64,000 nt of DNA from Balneola sp. (GTDB lineage: Bacteria > Bacteroidota > Rhodothermia > Balneolales > Balneolaceae): positions 744,001-808,000 of the forward strand of contig RHLJ01000001.1 in assembly GCA_003712055.1 (NCBI GenBank), read 5' to 3'. Shown here in pieces: positions 17,134 through 27,089 of the stretch. A program made the translations under genes and the position numbers. Position 1 is the stretch's first letter. The number at the start of each line of letters is the position of its first letter. The notes beneath the pieces are model-generated. The model searched no databases. It saw only the letters and a list, made by a program, of their open reading frames with translations, and was not told the origin of the DNA.

Positions 17134-19758
17134 TCACTCGTTTTGAATGGATTCGACCGGGTTTGAACGAGCAACTCTTAGTGTTTGAGTTGTTGTTGTT
17201 AATAATCCTAACCCAAGAATAATAAAAACCCCTATTCCAAAATCCCAAAAACCAATTTTTGCATGATAGGTTTCCTGGGGAAACAGAACGAATGTGAAAA
17301 ACAAATAGGTTATCAGGACCGATAGACCAGATGCCCAGAAAAGCATCGTCAAGAAACTCTTAGATAATAAATACACCAGCCCTTTTTCATCCGCACCGAG
17401 AACTTTTCTAATGGCTACTTCTTTTCTTCTTGTTTGGCTTGTATAAACAACAATTCCCAATAGTCCAATTGATGCAATTAGAACCGTTAATAATGTAGCC
17501 AAGCCAATAATCCCAAAGGCTATTTTATAGAAACTATATGCTTCCTCAACTCTCTCGTCATAAAATTCAGAGTATAGATCAAAGTTCTTGTTTACCCGAA
17601 TCCAGGATATTTGAACCTTTTCCATCAATGATGGGATATCGGTGGTTACCACTTTGAAGTTAGCGTACTGGAATATTTCAGGCTCGTAGATAAAGAAAAA
17701 ACTCCCAATGGGATTCCTGAGTCGGTCATAGTGAAAATCACTGGTCACCCCAATTATTCGATATGCATAATTGGTCGGACTATATATTACCTTATCGATT
17801 GCATCTACAGGGTTTCCTAAGTTAAACTCTTCGATAAATCTCTGGTTAATGATGATTAATTCATCTTCACTCTCGTAGTCAAACTCGTTAAACCCCCTAC
17901 CAGCCACCAATGGGATAGAATGATTTTCGATATAGTTTGGATCCACTGACATATAATTCACAATTACGGAGTCGCTCGAGAATTCGTTATTCATCCATGC
18001 TCTGCTTCTTGATCCAACCCCCAAATATCCTGACGACATAGAGATCGAACTTATTTCCGGGATTTTAGAAAACTCATCTTTAACTATTTGGCTGTCAGTA
18101 CCTTGTAACCTGATATTCAAAATCTGATCTCTTTGAAATCCCATATCAAAGTTTACAGAGTAATTGAACTGCTTCATGATAAAGGAAGCGAAAATTATGC
18201 ATATCAGAGAAAGTGTAAACTGAAGGATGATCAAGCTTTTCCTAACATTCAGGAACTTAAACAACTGGAATTGACCTACTCCTTTCAGGAGCTTAAGAAC
18301 CTTTTGCTTAGACAGCATCAAGGCTGGCAAAATCCCTGCTATTATCCCAACCATCACAGCAAATAACAGAAAATAGACAACCACCATCGGGGTAATTTCA
18401 AATGGAAACAGGAACTGAACTTCGCTGCTTAAGGAATAGAAAAAAGGCTTTATTGAAAATGAAATTGTTACCGCAACAACCAGAGAAAGCAACGAAATGA
18501 CTATGGCTTCAATGATAAACTGTAGGAATACCTGGAACCTGCTGCCACCTAAGGTCTTTCTTATTGCAACTTCTTTTGTTCTTCCTAATGCTCTGGCTAC
18601 TGATAAATTAGTATAGTTGAAACATGTTGAGAGTATGATCACGCCTACAAGAGATGACAAAATGATAAGAAGTAGTATATCTAGCTCAGTACCAATATGA
18701 TTAAGATGCGACTTACCCGGTGTTATTTTACTTAACGGCTGTAATGAATATTGATAACTTTTATTCGAAATCCGTTCAGAAATTTGTGTAGCTAAACTCG
18801 ATAAACCAGATTCGACAACTTTATGATTCGATTTATCATTAAGCATCACATACACATATCCGGAATTTAGGTTCTCGTATGAGTTCAGATATGAATACCT
18901 GCTATCCTCACTAACCAGGTTATCAATGGTAGAATAAGACACCAGGGAATTAAACTGAATATGTGAGTTTTTAGGAGGATTCTGCACTATTCCGGTTACC
19001 TGAAACAATCCATGGCTTTCGAAATCGATTACCTTACCCATAGCAGATTCATCATCAAACAAACGCTTTGCCGTTTCCTCAGTTAGAATAATTGAATTTG
19101 GACTTTCCAGAGCTGTAATAGGGCTTCCTTCAAGTAGATCAAAAGAAAATATGCGAAAGAAAGATGCATCGGCGTATAACCCTGATACAGGTAGCGTTTT
19201 ACTTTCGGTTTTTCCTACTCCACTGAAATCTGACCTGATTCTAACCAGTTCATCAATTGACTCATTGTTTTCAAAATAATCTTCTGCTAAAGCAACAGGA
19301 GCAGTTGCATATAATGAAGTTCCGAAATATGCATCTTGTACCTCAGTAGTAACTCTATAAATACGGTCTTTATTTACATGAAACTGATCAAAGGAAAACT
19401 GATAGTTAATGCCTGAAATCAGAATTAAACCAACAGCCATACTAACTGATAATCCGATTATATTTATACCAGAGAAAAGGGCACTCTTTTTAATATTTCG
19501 AGTTGCAGTTTTTATGTAGTTGCCAAACATATAACCAGTACTAAAACTAACTGACTCTAACTTGAAGGGTTTTAGCACAGAAGGGCGAAACATAAACATG
19601 ACTTCTTTCCTGTAATTCCAGGCAGCATTTTTTCTTCCTTTGCTTTCAAGCCTGGTATTGTACTCTTCTTCTAAATCTCCCTGTAATTCTTCAAACAGTT
19701 CTGGCTTGCAGAACCACTCAAATAGAGCTTTAAAGTACTTTGGATATCGATTCCCCAT
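17134..19758 (-). CDS. MacB/FtsX-type ABC permease with N-terminal prefix domain
   Basis: 874 residues. The first 60 residues (MGNRYPKYFKALFEWFCKPELFEELQGDLEEEY) form the 'permease prefix' domain found in permeases paired with PadR-type regulators. Then come a membrane helix near 93-115, a MacB periplasmic core, an FtsX core of three helices with IRKTLGGSRFQVFLQF, a second periplasmic core and a second FtsX core (VAIRKVLGADEKGLVYLLSKSFL). Such proteins lack their own ATPase and are implicated in antimicrobial peptide or lipoprotein export. A very strong ribosome site (GAGGAGG) precedes the ATG, and the PadR gene is 10 bases upstream. No ATPase gene is nearby. Confidence 0.88.
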   Translation of the reverse strand: MGNRYPKYFKALFEWFCKPELFEELQGDLEEEYNTRLESKGRKNAAWNYRKEVMFMFRPSVLKPFKLESVSFSTGYMFGNYIKTATRNIKKSALFSGINIIGLSVSMAVGLILISGINYQFSFDQFHVNKDRIYRVTTEVQDAYFGTSLYATAPVALAEDYFENNESIDELVRIRSDFSGVGKTESKTLPVSGLYADASFFRIFSFDLLEGSPITALESPNSIILTEETAKRLFDDESAMGKVIDFESHGLFQVTGIVQNPPKNSHIQFNSLVSYSTIDNLVSEDSRYSYLNSYENLNSGYVYVMLNDKSNHKVVESGLSSLATQISERISNKSYQYSLQPLSKITPGKSHLNHIGTELDILLLIILSSLVGVIILSTCFNYTNLSVARALGRTKEVAIRKTLGGSRFQVFLQFIIEAIVISLLSLVVAVTISFSIKPFFYSLSSEVQFLFPFEITPMVVVYFLLFAVMVGIIAGILPALMLSKQKVLKLLKGVGQFQLFKFLNVRKSLIILQFTLSLICIIFASFIMKQFNYSVNFDMGFQRDQILNIRLQGTDSQIVKDEFSKIPEISSISMSSGYLGVGSRSRAWMNNEFSSDSVIVNYMSVDPNYIENHSIPLVAGRGFNEFDYESEDELIIINQRFIEEFNLGNPVDAIDKVIYSPTNYAYRIIGVTSDFHYDRLRNPIGSFFFIYEPEIFQYANFKVVTTDIPSLMEKVQISWIRVNKNFDLYSEFYDERVEEAYSFYKIAFGIIGLATLLTVLIASIGLLGIVVYTSQTRRKEVAIRKVLGADEKGLVYLLSKSFLTMLFWASGLSVLITYLFFTFVLFPQETYHAKIGFWDFGIGVFIILGLGLLTTTTQTLRVARSNPVESIQNE

Positions 19759-19768
19759 ATTAACCTCC

Positions 19769-20101
19769 TCAAATTCCTTTTAAAACAACCTGGGGTACTT
19801 TATTCCAGAGTCGCTCTCGAATTTCCCTGGCTTCGATCAGGGATGCTCTCCCGCTATTGCTAACCGAAAAGAATTTCTTCCTCCTCCCTCCTCTTTCCCT
19901 GGTAGCACCACCTATTTCGGAAGTAATGAAACCTTTTTGTTCAAGGCGTGTCAAAGCAGTGTGCAACGAGCCCCTGCTTATGGTTCTATCCAAATCTTCT
20001 TTTAATACTCTCTGGATTTCAGCTCCATATGTTCTGTTTTCCTGTGAAAGAATAACAAGAAGTATTACCTCCTGAAATTCACCTAGATTCGTTTCTTTCA
20101 T
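19769..20101 (-). CDS. PadR-family transcriptional regulator
   Basis: 110 residues: winged helix-turn-helix with EVILLVILSQENRTYGAEIQRVL, the recognition region GSLHTALTRLEQKGFITSE and the wing GGRRKKFFSVSNSGRASLIEAR. The PadR C-terminal dimer helix is short, as in the regulators that accompany prefix-domain permeases. It is transcribed with the permease and most likely represses this pair in response to a ligand exported or sensed by the permease. No clear operator palindrome was seen in the 60 bases upstream. Confidence 0.88.
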   Translation of the reverse strand: MKETNLGEFQEVILLVILSQENRTYGAEIQRVLKEDLDRTISRGSLHTALTRLEQKGFITSEIGGATRERGGRRKKFFSVSNSGRASLIEAREIRERLWNKVPQVVLKGI

Positions 20102-20163
20102 ATTATGTTTCTAAATGGAGATCAAATAAACAGAATAATCTTTTAACAATCAAACTCTATAAA

Positions 20164-20193
20164 AAAAGCCACCCCATTGTCAGGGTGGCTTTT
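20164..20193 (-). terminator. Terminator of the flotillin operon
   Basis: Perfect 11-bp stem AAAAGCCACCC / GGGTGGCTTTT (8-base loop); on the minus strand it ends in a T-run. Located 20 bases past the flotillin stop. Confidence 0.85.
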
Positions 20194-20212
20194 AATTTTG
20201 ATCAGTCAAATT

Positions 20213-22030
20213 CTAGGACTCTTCCTCTTCTTCTGAAGGAGACTCCTTTACATCACCATTTTTTGATGGAGCTTTGACTTCTTCGGAAATAACCTCCTCT
20301 GCTTTTACCTCAACCTCTTTTTCCTGAACTGGTTCAGGCTGACTAGATTTCGCTGTGCCATTTTCAAGAGTTTGGGTAAGCCCTTTAAGAGATCCAGGTT
20401 CAATTCCTACTTCATGAAGTATGTTATCTACAATAGGTGCAAGTCCCCTGTATTTCAGCAAACTGTTTACCAGGTCTTCGGCCATATTTCCGGAACCATG
20501 CCCATTTCCTGAGTAACCGTTACCAACTCCACCGCTACCCATTAATCCGTTGAGTCCGCCAACATTCACTACTTTCATATCACTGATAGCTTCAATAGGC
20601 TTCACACTTGCTTCGATTATAGAGGCAGCGTGTTTGATCTTTTCAATTTGAATACGCATCTGAATGATTTCATCCGAAAGCACATTCTCGGCTGAGTTTA
20701 ACTTCTCATTACCTTCTGCTTCTACCTTATAACGTTCTTCATCTGCTGTTGCTTTGATCTTAATGGCCTCTGCTTCGGCATCTGCCGTAGTTTTAATTGC
20801 AGCAGCTTTATCAAGGGCGGCAGTTTTTTCAGCTGCAGCGGCAACTTTAACACTTACGGCCTTTTCTTCAGCTTCTTCAGTAGCTTTAATTACCGCAATT
20901 TGCTTATTCCTGTTTGCTACTTCTGTTTCTTTCGCAGTGATCACTTTCTCGGATGCAGCAACAGCTTCTGCTTCAGCTAATCTCGCTTCTTTTTCTGCTT
21001 TCGATCGTTCTTTTGATTTATCAGCAACAGCGATATCACGATCCTGATCAGTAATTTCTACTGTTTTCTCTCGCTCGATATCTCTTTCTTTGATGGCTTG
21101 TTCATTAAGAATCCGCTCCTCATCTATTTCCCGGTTAGCCTTGATTTTAGCTGTTTCTACTTCCTTCTGAGCAACAATTTCAGCTTCCTGCGATATCTTA
21201 TCGTTTTCGGCTTTTTCCTTTGCAATAGAGGTTGCTTCAACCGCTGCCTGGTTAGCAATTGCACGTTGTTGAGCTGCTCGGGCAAATTCTTCTTCCCGTT
21301 CTAGTTCAAGGCGTTCTTTTTCTGCTTCCAGATCCTTTTTCTTTATAGCAACCGAGGTATTCTGCTCAATATCATTTCTCACCTTCTTCTTCTCTTCAAT
21401 TGTTTCGGTGAGCTTAGTTAAACCCTGAGCATCAAACGCATTGTTCGCATTAAAGTATTGCTTGTCAGTCTGATCCAGGCCAGTCAGTGATACAGTTTCA
21501 AGTTCCAGACCATTCTTCTCCAGATCGGCCTTTACCGCATTTTGCACTTTTTGAACAAAATCAGTCCGCTTTTCATGCAGCTCTTCCATCCCCATTTCGG
21601 CAGCTACTGCACGTAAGGCATCTACGAATTTACCCTCCATCAACTCCTTTAACTGATCCGGAGAAATAGTTCTCTGACCAAGGGTTTGAGCTGCAAATGC
21701 AATAGCATCAACTTCCGGTTTTACCCTGAGATAGAATTCTGCAGTAGCATCTACTCTCATTCGATCCCTGGTAATCAAGGCCTGCTCGTTCTTTCTTGAA
21801 ACAACCAAGCGAATCGTATTCATATTTACAGTTATTACTTCATGAAGAACCGGAAATACCAAGGCTCCTCCATTCATAATTACTTTTTGTCCGCCAAATC
21901 CCGTTCGGACAAATGAAAGTTCTTTAGAGGCTCTTTTGTATAATCGTGCAAATACAAGCCCGATAATTAATAGCGCGACAACTGCTATTCCTATAATTAA
22001 GAGAATATCATTAGAGGTTATGATTTCCAT
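20213..22030 (-). CDS. Flotillin-like SPFH protein (YqiK/FloT type)
   Basis: 605 residues. N-terminal membrane segment (ILLIIGIAVVALLIIGLVFARLY), SPFH/band-7 domain at about 30-215 (FVRTGFGGQKVIMNGGALVFPVLHE), then a long Glu/Ala/Lys coiled coil at about 215-490, a glycine-rich linker (GGLNGLMGSGGVGNGYSG) and an acidic tail. Flotillins oligomerise on the inner membrane and organise membrane microdomains. The NfeD-like gene is six bases upstream, reproducing the conserved yqiJ-yqiK arrangement. The coiled coil creates a long open frame on the other strand that I do not regard as a gene. Confidence 0.9.
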   Translation of the reverse strand: MEIITSNDILLIIGIAVVALLIIGLVFARLYKRASKELSFVRTGFGGQKVIMNGGALVFPVLHEVITVNMNTIRLVVSRKNEQALITRDRMRVDATAEFYLRVKPEVDAIAFAAQTLGQRTISPDQLKELMEGKFVDALRAVAAEMGMEELHEKRTDFVQKVQNAVKADLEKNGLELETVSLTGLDQTDKQYFNANNAFDAQGLTKLTETIEEKKKVRNDIEQNTSVAIKKKDLEAEKERLELEREEEFARAAQQRAIANQAAVEATSIAKEKAENDKISQEAEIVAQKEVETAKIKANREIDEERILNEQAIKERDIEREKTVEITDQDRDIAVADKSKERSKAEKEARLAEAEAVAASEKVITAKETEVANRNKQIAVIKATEEAEEKAVSVKVAAAAEKTAALDKAAAIKTTADAEAEAIKIKATADEERYKVEAEGNEKLNSAENVLSDEIIQMRIQIEKIKHAASIIEASVKPIEAISDMKVVNVGGLNGLMGSGGVGNGYSGNGHGSGNMAEDLVNSLLKYRGLAPIVDNILHEVGIEPGSLKGLTQTLENGTAKSSQPEPVQEKEVEVKAEEVISEEVKAPSKNGDVKESPSEEEEES

Positions 22031-22036
22031 AATGGT

Positions 22037-22693
22037 CTATTGTTTTAGTTTTATTGCTTTGAATGAGTTGTTTTCTTTCCTGATCAATTGAACTTTTGTA
22101 CCCTGTTCAAATTCTTCTCCATCTGTTTCTGGTTCAACTAAGAAATAGTGAAGCTGACCATATTGATCTTTTAACTTGGCTTCTGCTGGTAAACCTAACT
22201 TAGCTGTACCCATATTTATCTCTGCCGTTTGTCCAAGAAAAGTTTTTTCTGAAACAGCAGAAGTTTCTTCTTTAAAAAGTTTTTCGCCCAGAAATTTCGA
22301 TACCCAATAATAACCTGGTACGGCTGCTAGCCCAAAGCCAAGGATAGATGCCCATGTTGGAAGTACAAAATCAAAAAATCGAACCAATGCGCTTTGCCCG
22401 ACAAAGCCTGTAATTGAAAAAGAAGCCAAGAATACAATTACAAGAATCAGCATAGGAACATTCTTAACCTTGATCCATGCTATATATTTAGTGATGAAAT
22501 TCCCTTCGATTTCTACATCTGCATCAATTTCGTTATCAAGACCAACATCAGTAGCATCAAATAGGTTATCGACAATTTCTGATAGGCCTAGACCTGCTAT
22601 CAATGAAAGAATTTCAAGGCCAAGTATCCCCAACATAAAATAGAGAGCGTACAGGAATGGAGCGTTATAAGGTTCGAATAGATAGTCAATCAT
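22037..22693 (-). CDS. NfeD/YqiJ-like membrane protein
   Basis: About 218 residues from the ATG at 22693; a GTG two codons earlier is possible. Three or four membrane helices (PFLYALYFMLGILGLEILSLIAG, VPMLILVIVFLASFSITGF, FFDFVLPTWASILGFGLAAVPGYY) precede a C-terminal OB-fold (TFLGQTAEINMG ... GTKVQLIRKENNSF). NfeD-type proteins work with the adjacent flotillin in membrane organisation. Coupled to it by a six-base gap. Confidence 0.83.
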   Translation of the reverse strand: MIDYLFEPYNAPFLYALYFMLGILGLEILSLIAGLGLSEIVDNLFDATDVGLDNEIDADVEIEGNFITKYIAWIKVKNVPMLILVIVFLASFSITGFVGQSALVRFFDFVLPTWASILGFGLAAVPGYYWVSKFLGEKLFKEETSAVSEKTFLGQTAEINMGTAKLGLPAEAKLKDQYGQLHYFLVEPETDGEEFEQGTKVQLIRKENNSFKAIKLKQ

Positions 22694-22755
22694 AGTCACA
22701 GGATTCTTACCCTGTAAATATCAAAATTCTATTTTAGTTACTAATATCTTTTCGT

Positions 22756-22787
22756 AAAAAAAGCCACCCTGATAACAGGATGGCTTT
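22756..22787 (-). terminator. Terminator of the sdhCAB operon
   Basis: AGCCACCCT / AGGATGGCT stem (one G-T type mismatch), loop GATAAC, flanked by AAAAAAA and TTTAAA; on the minus strand it ends in seven T. Located 23 bases after the sdhB stop. Confidence 0.8.
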
Positions 22788-22809
22788 AAAAATTTGGATA
22801 AGGCTAAAA

Positions 22810-23562
22810 TCAGCTAAATAATGCCTTCACATAGTCGCGGCGCATTTCAGCGATTGCAGAAATGGATATCCCTTGTGGGCAAACGGCTTCGCATTCTCCA
22901 AAATTGGAGCAATCGCCAAAACCTTCCTCCTTCATTTGATCTACCATTGCGACTACACGATTACTCCTTTCCACTTCACCCTGAGGCATTAAAGCGAGGT
23001 GAGCAATTTTAGCGCCGGTAAATAATGAAGCTGAAGCATTAGGACATGCAGCTACACAAGCACCGCATCCAATACAGGTCGCATAGTCGAAAGCGATATC
23101 AGACTTCTCCTTTTCAATAGGAGTTGAATTCGCTTCCTGGGCAGATCCTGTTTTTACAGATACATAGCCACCAGCTTCAATTATGCGGTCGAAACCAGAT
23201 CGATCAACTACTAAATCTTTGATCACCGGGAACGCAGCTGCTCTTGGAGGCTCAATAGTGATTGAATCACCATCATTATACATCCTCATGTGTAATTGGC
23301 AGCAAGCTGTTTTGTCTTTAGGGCCATGAGCCTGTCCATTAATTACCAAATTACATGAACCGCAAATACCTTCACGACAATCGTAATCGAATTCAACAGG
23401 GTCTTTGCCTTCTAGCTGGAGCTCTTCGTTTAGTACATCAAGCATTTCCAGAAAAGACATGTGCTCGTTCACCGAGTTAAGTGTCTTTTCCTCAAAGTAC
23501 CCTTTTGCGGTAGGCCCGTTTTGCCTCCAGTACTTAAGATGAATGGTCATTTCTTTACTCAT
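22810..23562 (-). CDS. sdhB: Succinate dehydrogenase/fumarate reductase iron-sulfur subunit
   Basis: 250 residues. Carries electrons from the flavoprotein to the membrane quinone. The plant-type 2Fe-2S cysteines are in DCREGICGSCNL plus a later CCQLH; the C-terminal part has the 4Fe-4S motif CIGCGACVAACP and the 3Fe-4S cysteines GDCSNFGECEAVCPQGI. All cluster ligands seem present. Last gene of the sdhCAB operon; it is separated from sdhA by a 74-base gap that holds a palindromic repeat. Confidence 0.95.
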   Translation of the reverse strand: MSKEMTIHLKYWRQNGPTAKGYFEEKTLNSVNEHMSFLEMLDVLNEELQLEGKDPVEFDYDCREGICGSCNLVINGQAHGPKDKTACCQLHMRMYNDGDSITIEPPRAAAFPVIKDLVVDRSGFDRIIEAGGYVSVKTGSAQEANSTPIEKEKSDIAFDYATCIGCGACVAACPNASASLFTGAKIAHLALMPQGEVERSNRVVAMVDQMKEEGFGDCSNFGECEAVCPQGISISAIAEMRRDYVKALFS

Positions 23563-23575
23563 AATTCAATTATTT

Positions 23576-23634
23576 GCCACAAAAACACGGAAACACAAAA
23601 TTTATCTTTATTCGTGCTTTTGTGATTTAGTGGC
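23576..23634. repeat. Palindromic repeat inside the sdh operon, family E
   Basis: Imperfect dyad with arms GCCACAAAAACACGG (23576-23590) and CGTGCTTTTGTGATTTAGTGGC (23613-23634), the common 'GCCACTAAATCACAAAAGCACG' type of dispersed repeat. It sits between sdhA and sdhB and would fold in the transcript. Confidence 0.65.
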
Positions 23635-23636
23635 TT

Positions 23637-25559
23637 TTATTTATAAGATCTTTGTTTCAATTCGACAAACTCGAACTCTAAATTTTCTTTATGTAAAGTT
23701 TCATCAAGTTTTCCATTTACTGCGTTGAACTCCCATGCTGACACATAAGAGAAGTCCTGATCATTTCTGACGGCCTCCCCTTCTTCAGTCTGGAATTCTT
23801 CCCGTAAATGGCATCCACAAGACTCTTCTCTGTCCAAAGCATCATGTGCCATCAGCTCAGCCAGCTCGAAGAAATCGGCTACCCTTCCGGCAAACTCCAA
23901 ATACTTATTGTAGTTGTTTGCTTCTCCAGGCACATAAACATTGGTCCAGAATTCTTCCCGAAGTTCCTGGATTTCCTTAATGGCTGATTCCAGTCCTTCT
24001 TTGGTTCTTGAAATTCCAATTTTATCCCAAACAATTTTTCCAAGCGTTCTGTGGAAATCGATAATAGTTCGTTTCCCTTTAATGCTTAGAAGCTTGTCGA
24101 TTCTTGCCTGTGCTTCATTGGCGATTTTTTCAAACTCCTCATGATCGGTACCATATCGAAGTCCAATTTTCTCGTCTGCTAAATAGTTTCCAATAGTAGC
24201 TGGAAGAACAAAATAGCCATCCGAAAGACCCTGCATCAACGCACTAGCTCCTAATCGGTTTGCACCGTGATCAGAGAAGTTTGCTTCGCCGGTAGCAAAC
24301 AACCCAGGAACAGTGGTCATTAGGTTATAATCGACCCAAAGACCGCCCATCGTATAATGCACAGCAGGATAAATCTTCATTGGCTGTTTGTATGGATTCT
24401 CACCAGCGATATTGTGATACATATCAAAGAGGTTGCCATACTTAGCAGAAATAGTATCTAATCCATCTCGGTTGATGGCATCCCTGAAGTCGAGATATAC
24501 TGCAAGCCCGGTTTCTCCAACTCCTAAACCGTCATCACATACTAGCTTTGCATTTCTTGAAGCCACATCACGAGGAACCAGGTTACCAAAACTTGGGTAT
24601 CGTTCTTCCAAATAGTAATAGCGCTCTTCATCAGGAATATCGTTAGGATGTCGATCATCCCCTTTCTTTCTCGGAACCCAAACCCGACCATCGTTTCTCA
24701 AACTCTCACTCATTAAAGTAAGCTTAGATTGATAGTCACCCGAAACCGGGATACAAGTTGGGTGAACCTGCACGAAACATGGATTAGCAAATAATGCTCC
24801 TTTTCTATGGGCTCTCCATGCTGCTGTTACGTTCGAATTTTTTGCATTGGTTGAAAGATAGAACACGTTGCCATATCCGCCAGTTGCGAGTACAACCGCG
24901 TCTGCTTCCCATCGCTTGATTTCACCAGAAACCAAATCACGAGTGATTATTCCACGAGCTTTACCATCAATAATCACTACTTCAAGCATCTCATGCCGCG
25001 GATAATATTCCACACCACCTTCCTGCACTTGTCTCATCATAGCCTGGTAGGCTCCCAGCAATAATTGCTGGCCTGTTTGGCCTCGCGCATAAAATGTTCT
25101 GGATACCTGTGCTCCACCAAAAGAACGATTGGCTAGTAAACCAGAATACTCACGCGCAAAAGGAACACCCTGAGCTACTGCCTGGTCAATAATATTATTA
25201 GCTACTTCAGCTAAGCGGTAAACATTTGCTTCACGGGAGCGGTAGTCACCACCTTTGATGGTATCATAAAATAATCTCCAGACGCTATCCCCATCATTTG
25301 GATAGTTCTTAGCAGCATTAATTCCACCTTGTGCAGCAATGGAGTGCGCCCTCCGGGCTGAATCCTGGATACAAAAGCTCTTTACTTTATAGCCCATCTC
25401 TGCTAAACTAGCCGCTGCAGCTCCACCTGCTAATCCGGTCCCAACAATAATCACCTCATATTTCCGGCGGTTATTAGGAGCAACCAGCTTCATGTTCTTT
25501 TTATGAAGGCTCCATTTCTGTTCTAATGGTCCTTCAGGTATTTGTCCGTCTAATTTCAT
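23637..25559 (-). CDS. sdhA: Succinate dehydrogenase/fumarate reductase flavoprotein subunit
   Basis: 640 residues. Oxidises succinate to fumarate in the respiratory chain and citric acid cycle. FAD-binding GxGxxG is [20 protein letters not shown], and the covalent FAD histidine lies in [13 protein letters not shown]. Catalytic regions [24 protein letters not shown] and the C-terminal [14 protein letters not shown] are intact. The length and sequence fit the Bacteroidota/Chlorobi-type enzymes that pair with a single five-helix cytochrome b subunit. Preceded by sdhC with a 12-base gap. Confidence 0.95.
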   Translation of the reverse strand: MKLDGQIPEGPLEQKWSLHKKNMKLVAPNNRRKYEVIIVGTGLAGGAAAASLAEMGYKVKSFCIQDSARRAHSIAAQGGINAAKNYPNDGDSVWRLFYDTIKGGDYRSREANVYRLAEVANNIIDQAVAQGVPFAREYSGLLANRSFGGAQVSRTFYARGQTGQQLLLGAYQAMMRQVQEGGVEYYPRHEMLEVVIIDGKARGIITRDLVSGEIKRWEADAVVLATGGYGNVFYLSTNAKNSNVTAAWRAHRKGALFANPCFVQVHPTCIPVSGDYQSKLTLMSESLRNDGRVWVPRKKGDDRHPNDIPDEERYYYLEERYPSFGNLVPRDVASRNAKLVCDDGLGVGETGLAVYLDFRDAINRDGLDTISAKYGNLFDMYHNIAGENPYKQPMKIYPAVHYTMGGLWVDYNLMTTVPGLFATGEANFSDHGANRLGASALMQGLSDGYFVLPATIGNYLADEKIGLRYGTDHEEFEKIANEAQARIDKLLSIKGKRTIIDFHRTLGKIVWDKIGISRTKEGLESAIKEIQELREEFWTNVYVPGEANNYNKYLEFAGRVADFFELAELMAHDALDREESCGCHLREEFQTEEGEAVRNDQDFSYVSAWEFNAVNGKLDETLHKENLEFEFVELKQRSYK

Positions 25560-25571
25560 TTCCTAACTCCC

Positions 25572-26270
25572 TTAATAACTGATTAATGAACCTTCGCCGC
25601 CTGTGAAGTAGATATACAGCGGGATAAAAATAAATCCGAGCATCAAAATAATCCCAAAAGCATACGCAGCTAGCTGCATTTTTTTCGAAGTATCGCCATG
25701 CTTCATTCCAAGTGAAGTAAATGCACTCCAAAAACCATGAGATAAATGCAGAATAGTCAAAGCGAGAACGAACACATATCCAATAACTATCCAGGTTTTC
25801 TGAAATTCTTCAATAACAAGTTTTCTAAGATCACGAGCCTGCTCACCATCAATCATAGTGGAGTAATCAGCACCAAACTTGAAATGAATGATATGAAGGA
25901 CTAGAAAAATGAAGATAACCGACCCGGAGATGATCATACTTCTTGAAGCAAGACTTTGATGACTGGCACCTCCCTTCGTCTTATAAGTGTCATATCCTTT
26001 TGGTCTGGCTTTTCTTCTTCCCAACCATATCGAAACTCCCAAAACCGTATGGTATAAAAAGAAGAAGGCTAGTCCGGCTTCTATCACATAAAGAAGCGGA
26101 CCGAGATCCATCAGTGTTTTAGTGTAAATATTAAAAGCGTCGGCTGTACCGAAAATTGTAAGGTTACCGCCCAGGTGGCCTATCAAAAAGAGCATCAATC
26201 CAATCCCGGTTATTCCGGTCATGATTTTCCTGCCGACCTGTGAGCTTAGCGCTTGTTTAATCGAAGGCAT
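25572..26270 (-). CDS. sdhC: Succinate dehydrogenase cytochrome b subunit
   Basis: 232 residues with five membrane helices (ITGIGLMLFLIGHLGGNLTIF; LLYVIEAGLAFFFLYHTVLGV; SMIISGSVIFIFLVLHIIHF; IVIGYVFVLALTILHLSHGFW; LAAYAFGIILMLGFIFIPLYIYF). The histidines in helices 1-4 are haem ligand candidates for a di-haem b-type cytochrome, as in Wolinella-like fumarate reductase. It anchors SdhAB and reduces menaquinone. First gene of the operon. Upstream, at 26323-26346, a 9-bp dyad AAGTTTCAA/TTGAAACTT with an all-T loop lies in the likely leader. Confidence 0.93.
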   Translation of the reverse strand: MPSIKQALSSQVGRKIMTGITGIGLMLFLIGHLGGNLTIFGTADAFNIYTKTLMDLGPLLYVIEAGLAFFFLYHTVLGVSIWLGRRKARPKGYDTYKTKGGASHQSLASRSMIISGSVIFIFLVLHIIHFKFGADYSTMIDGEQARDLRKLVIEEFQKTWIVIGYVFVLALTILHLSHGFWSAFTSLGMKHGDTSKKMQLAAYAFGIILMLGFIFIPLYIYFTGGEGSLISY

Positions 26271-26423
26271 TAATTTGGCTTGGTTAGTTTAGTTAGTTCT
26301 AAAAACACGAGTTTTAAACGTGAAGTTTCAATTTTTTTTGAAACTTTAGAATCATTAAATACGGCACTGAAAATCGGTTTTTCGGGTACTAATGGCAAGA
26401 TAGAAAGACTCTAAATAATCGTT

Positions 26424-27083
26424 TTGAGACTTAGACTTCGAGAGGTATTTTCAAGCCTTCAAAAACATGCTCTTTTGAATACAATACTACACGAAATACA
26501 GTCCGATCTCAGAGAGCTAGGATCAAAGTTTTATGGTTTTTTATTTCCATGTGATTCGGAAAGTACCTTCCGTGAACAGCTGGAAATCCTGAAGAAAAAA
26601 TATTCAGATGCTTCTCATCATTGCTACGCTTACCGGGTTGATCCAAATCACGTAAAAGAATTCTCAAGTGATGACGGAGAGCCATCTGGTACAGCGGGGC
26701 TTCCCATTTTGAACCAACTCAAGTCCAAAGAACTGGTTAATTGCGGAGCTGTAGTAGTTCGATATTTTGGAGGTACTAAACTGGGTAAGCCCGGACTCAT
26801 CAAAGCCTATGGAGAAAGTGCACTATTATGTATTGAAAAAGCTGAACTCAAAGAAGTACTAGCTGTTAAACTGGTTCAGGTGAGCTACCCCTATTCCGAA
26901 GAAAATACCATAAACCCTCTCGTCCAGACTTTCCAGCTTATCAACAAAGCATCAGAATACACAGAGAACGTAACCATCCTTTTTGCCTGTAAAGTGGATT
27001 TAGTTGAGGGGTTCATAGCAGCACTTGAAAAGCTGGAGTACCGAGAAATTGCGTTTGAGGATTTAGGAGAGAGTTTTATTTGA
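26424..27083 (+). CDS. YigZ/IMPACT family protein
   Basis: About 219 residues. The N-terminal UPF0029 domain has the family signature: RVDPNHVKEFSSDDGEPSGTAGLPILNQL, then VVVRYFGGTKLGKPGLIKAYG; the C-terminal half is the DUF1949 ferredoxin-like fold. IMPACT proteins modulate translation-stress kinases in eukaryotes; bacterial YigZ has no settled role. Only TTG codons can start this frame: 26424 as given, or 26475 (reading LNTILHEIQSD), which better matches the family start. Divergent from sdhC. Confidence 0.87.
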   Translation: MRLRLREVFSSLQKHALLNTILHEIQSDLRELGSKFYGFLFPCDSESTFREQLEILKKKYSDASHHCYAYRVDPNHVKEFSSDDGEPSGTAGLPILNQLKSKELVNCGAVVVRYFGGTKLGKPGLIKAYGESALLCIEKAELKEVLAVKLVQVSYPYSEENTINPLVQTFQLINKASEYTENVTILFACKVDLVEGFIAALEKLEYREIAFEDLGESFI

Positions 27084-27089
27084 TAAGTA

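Noticed and set aside
17134-20101. Complete MacAB-TolC-type export system
   Set aside because: No membrane-fusion protein, TolC or ATPase gene is near the permease.
20754-21304. Long plus-strand frames inside the flotillin gene
   Set aside because: They are mirror images of the Glu/Ala/Lys coiled coil; the encoded Ala/Ser-rich strings match no protein type.
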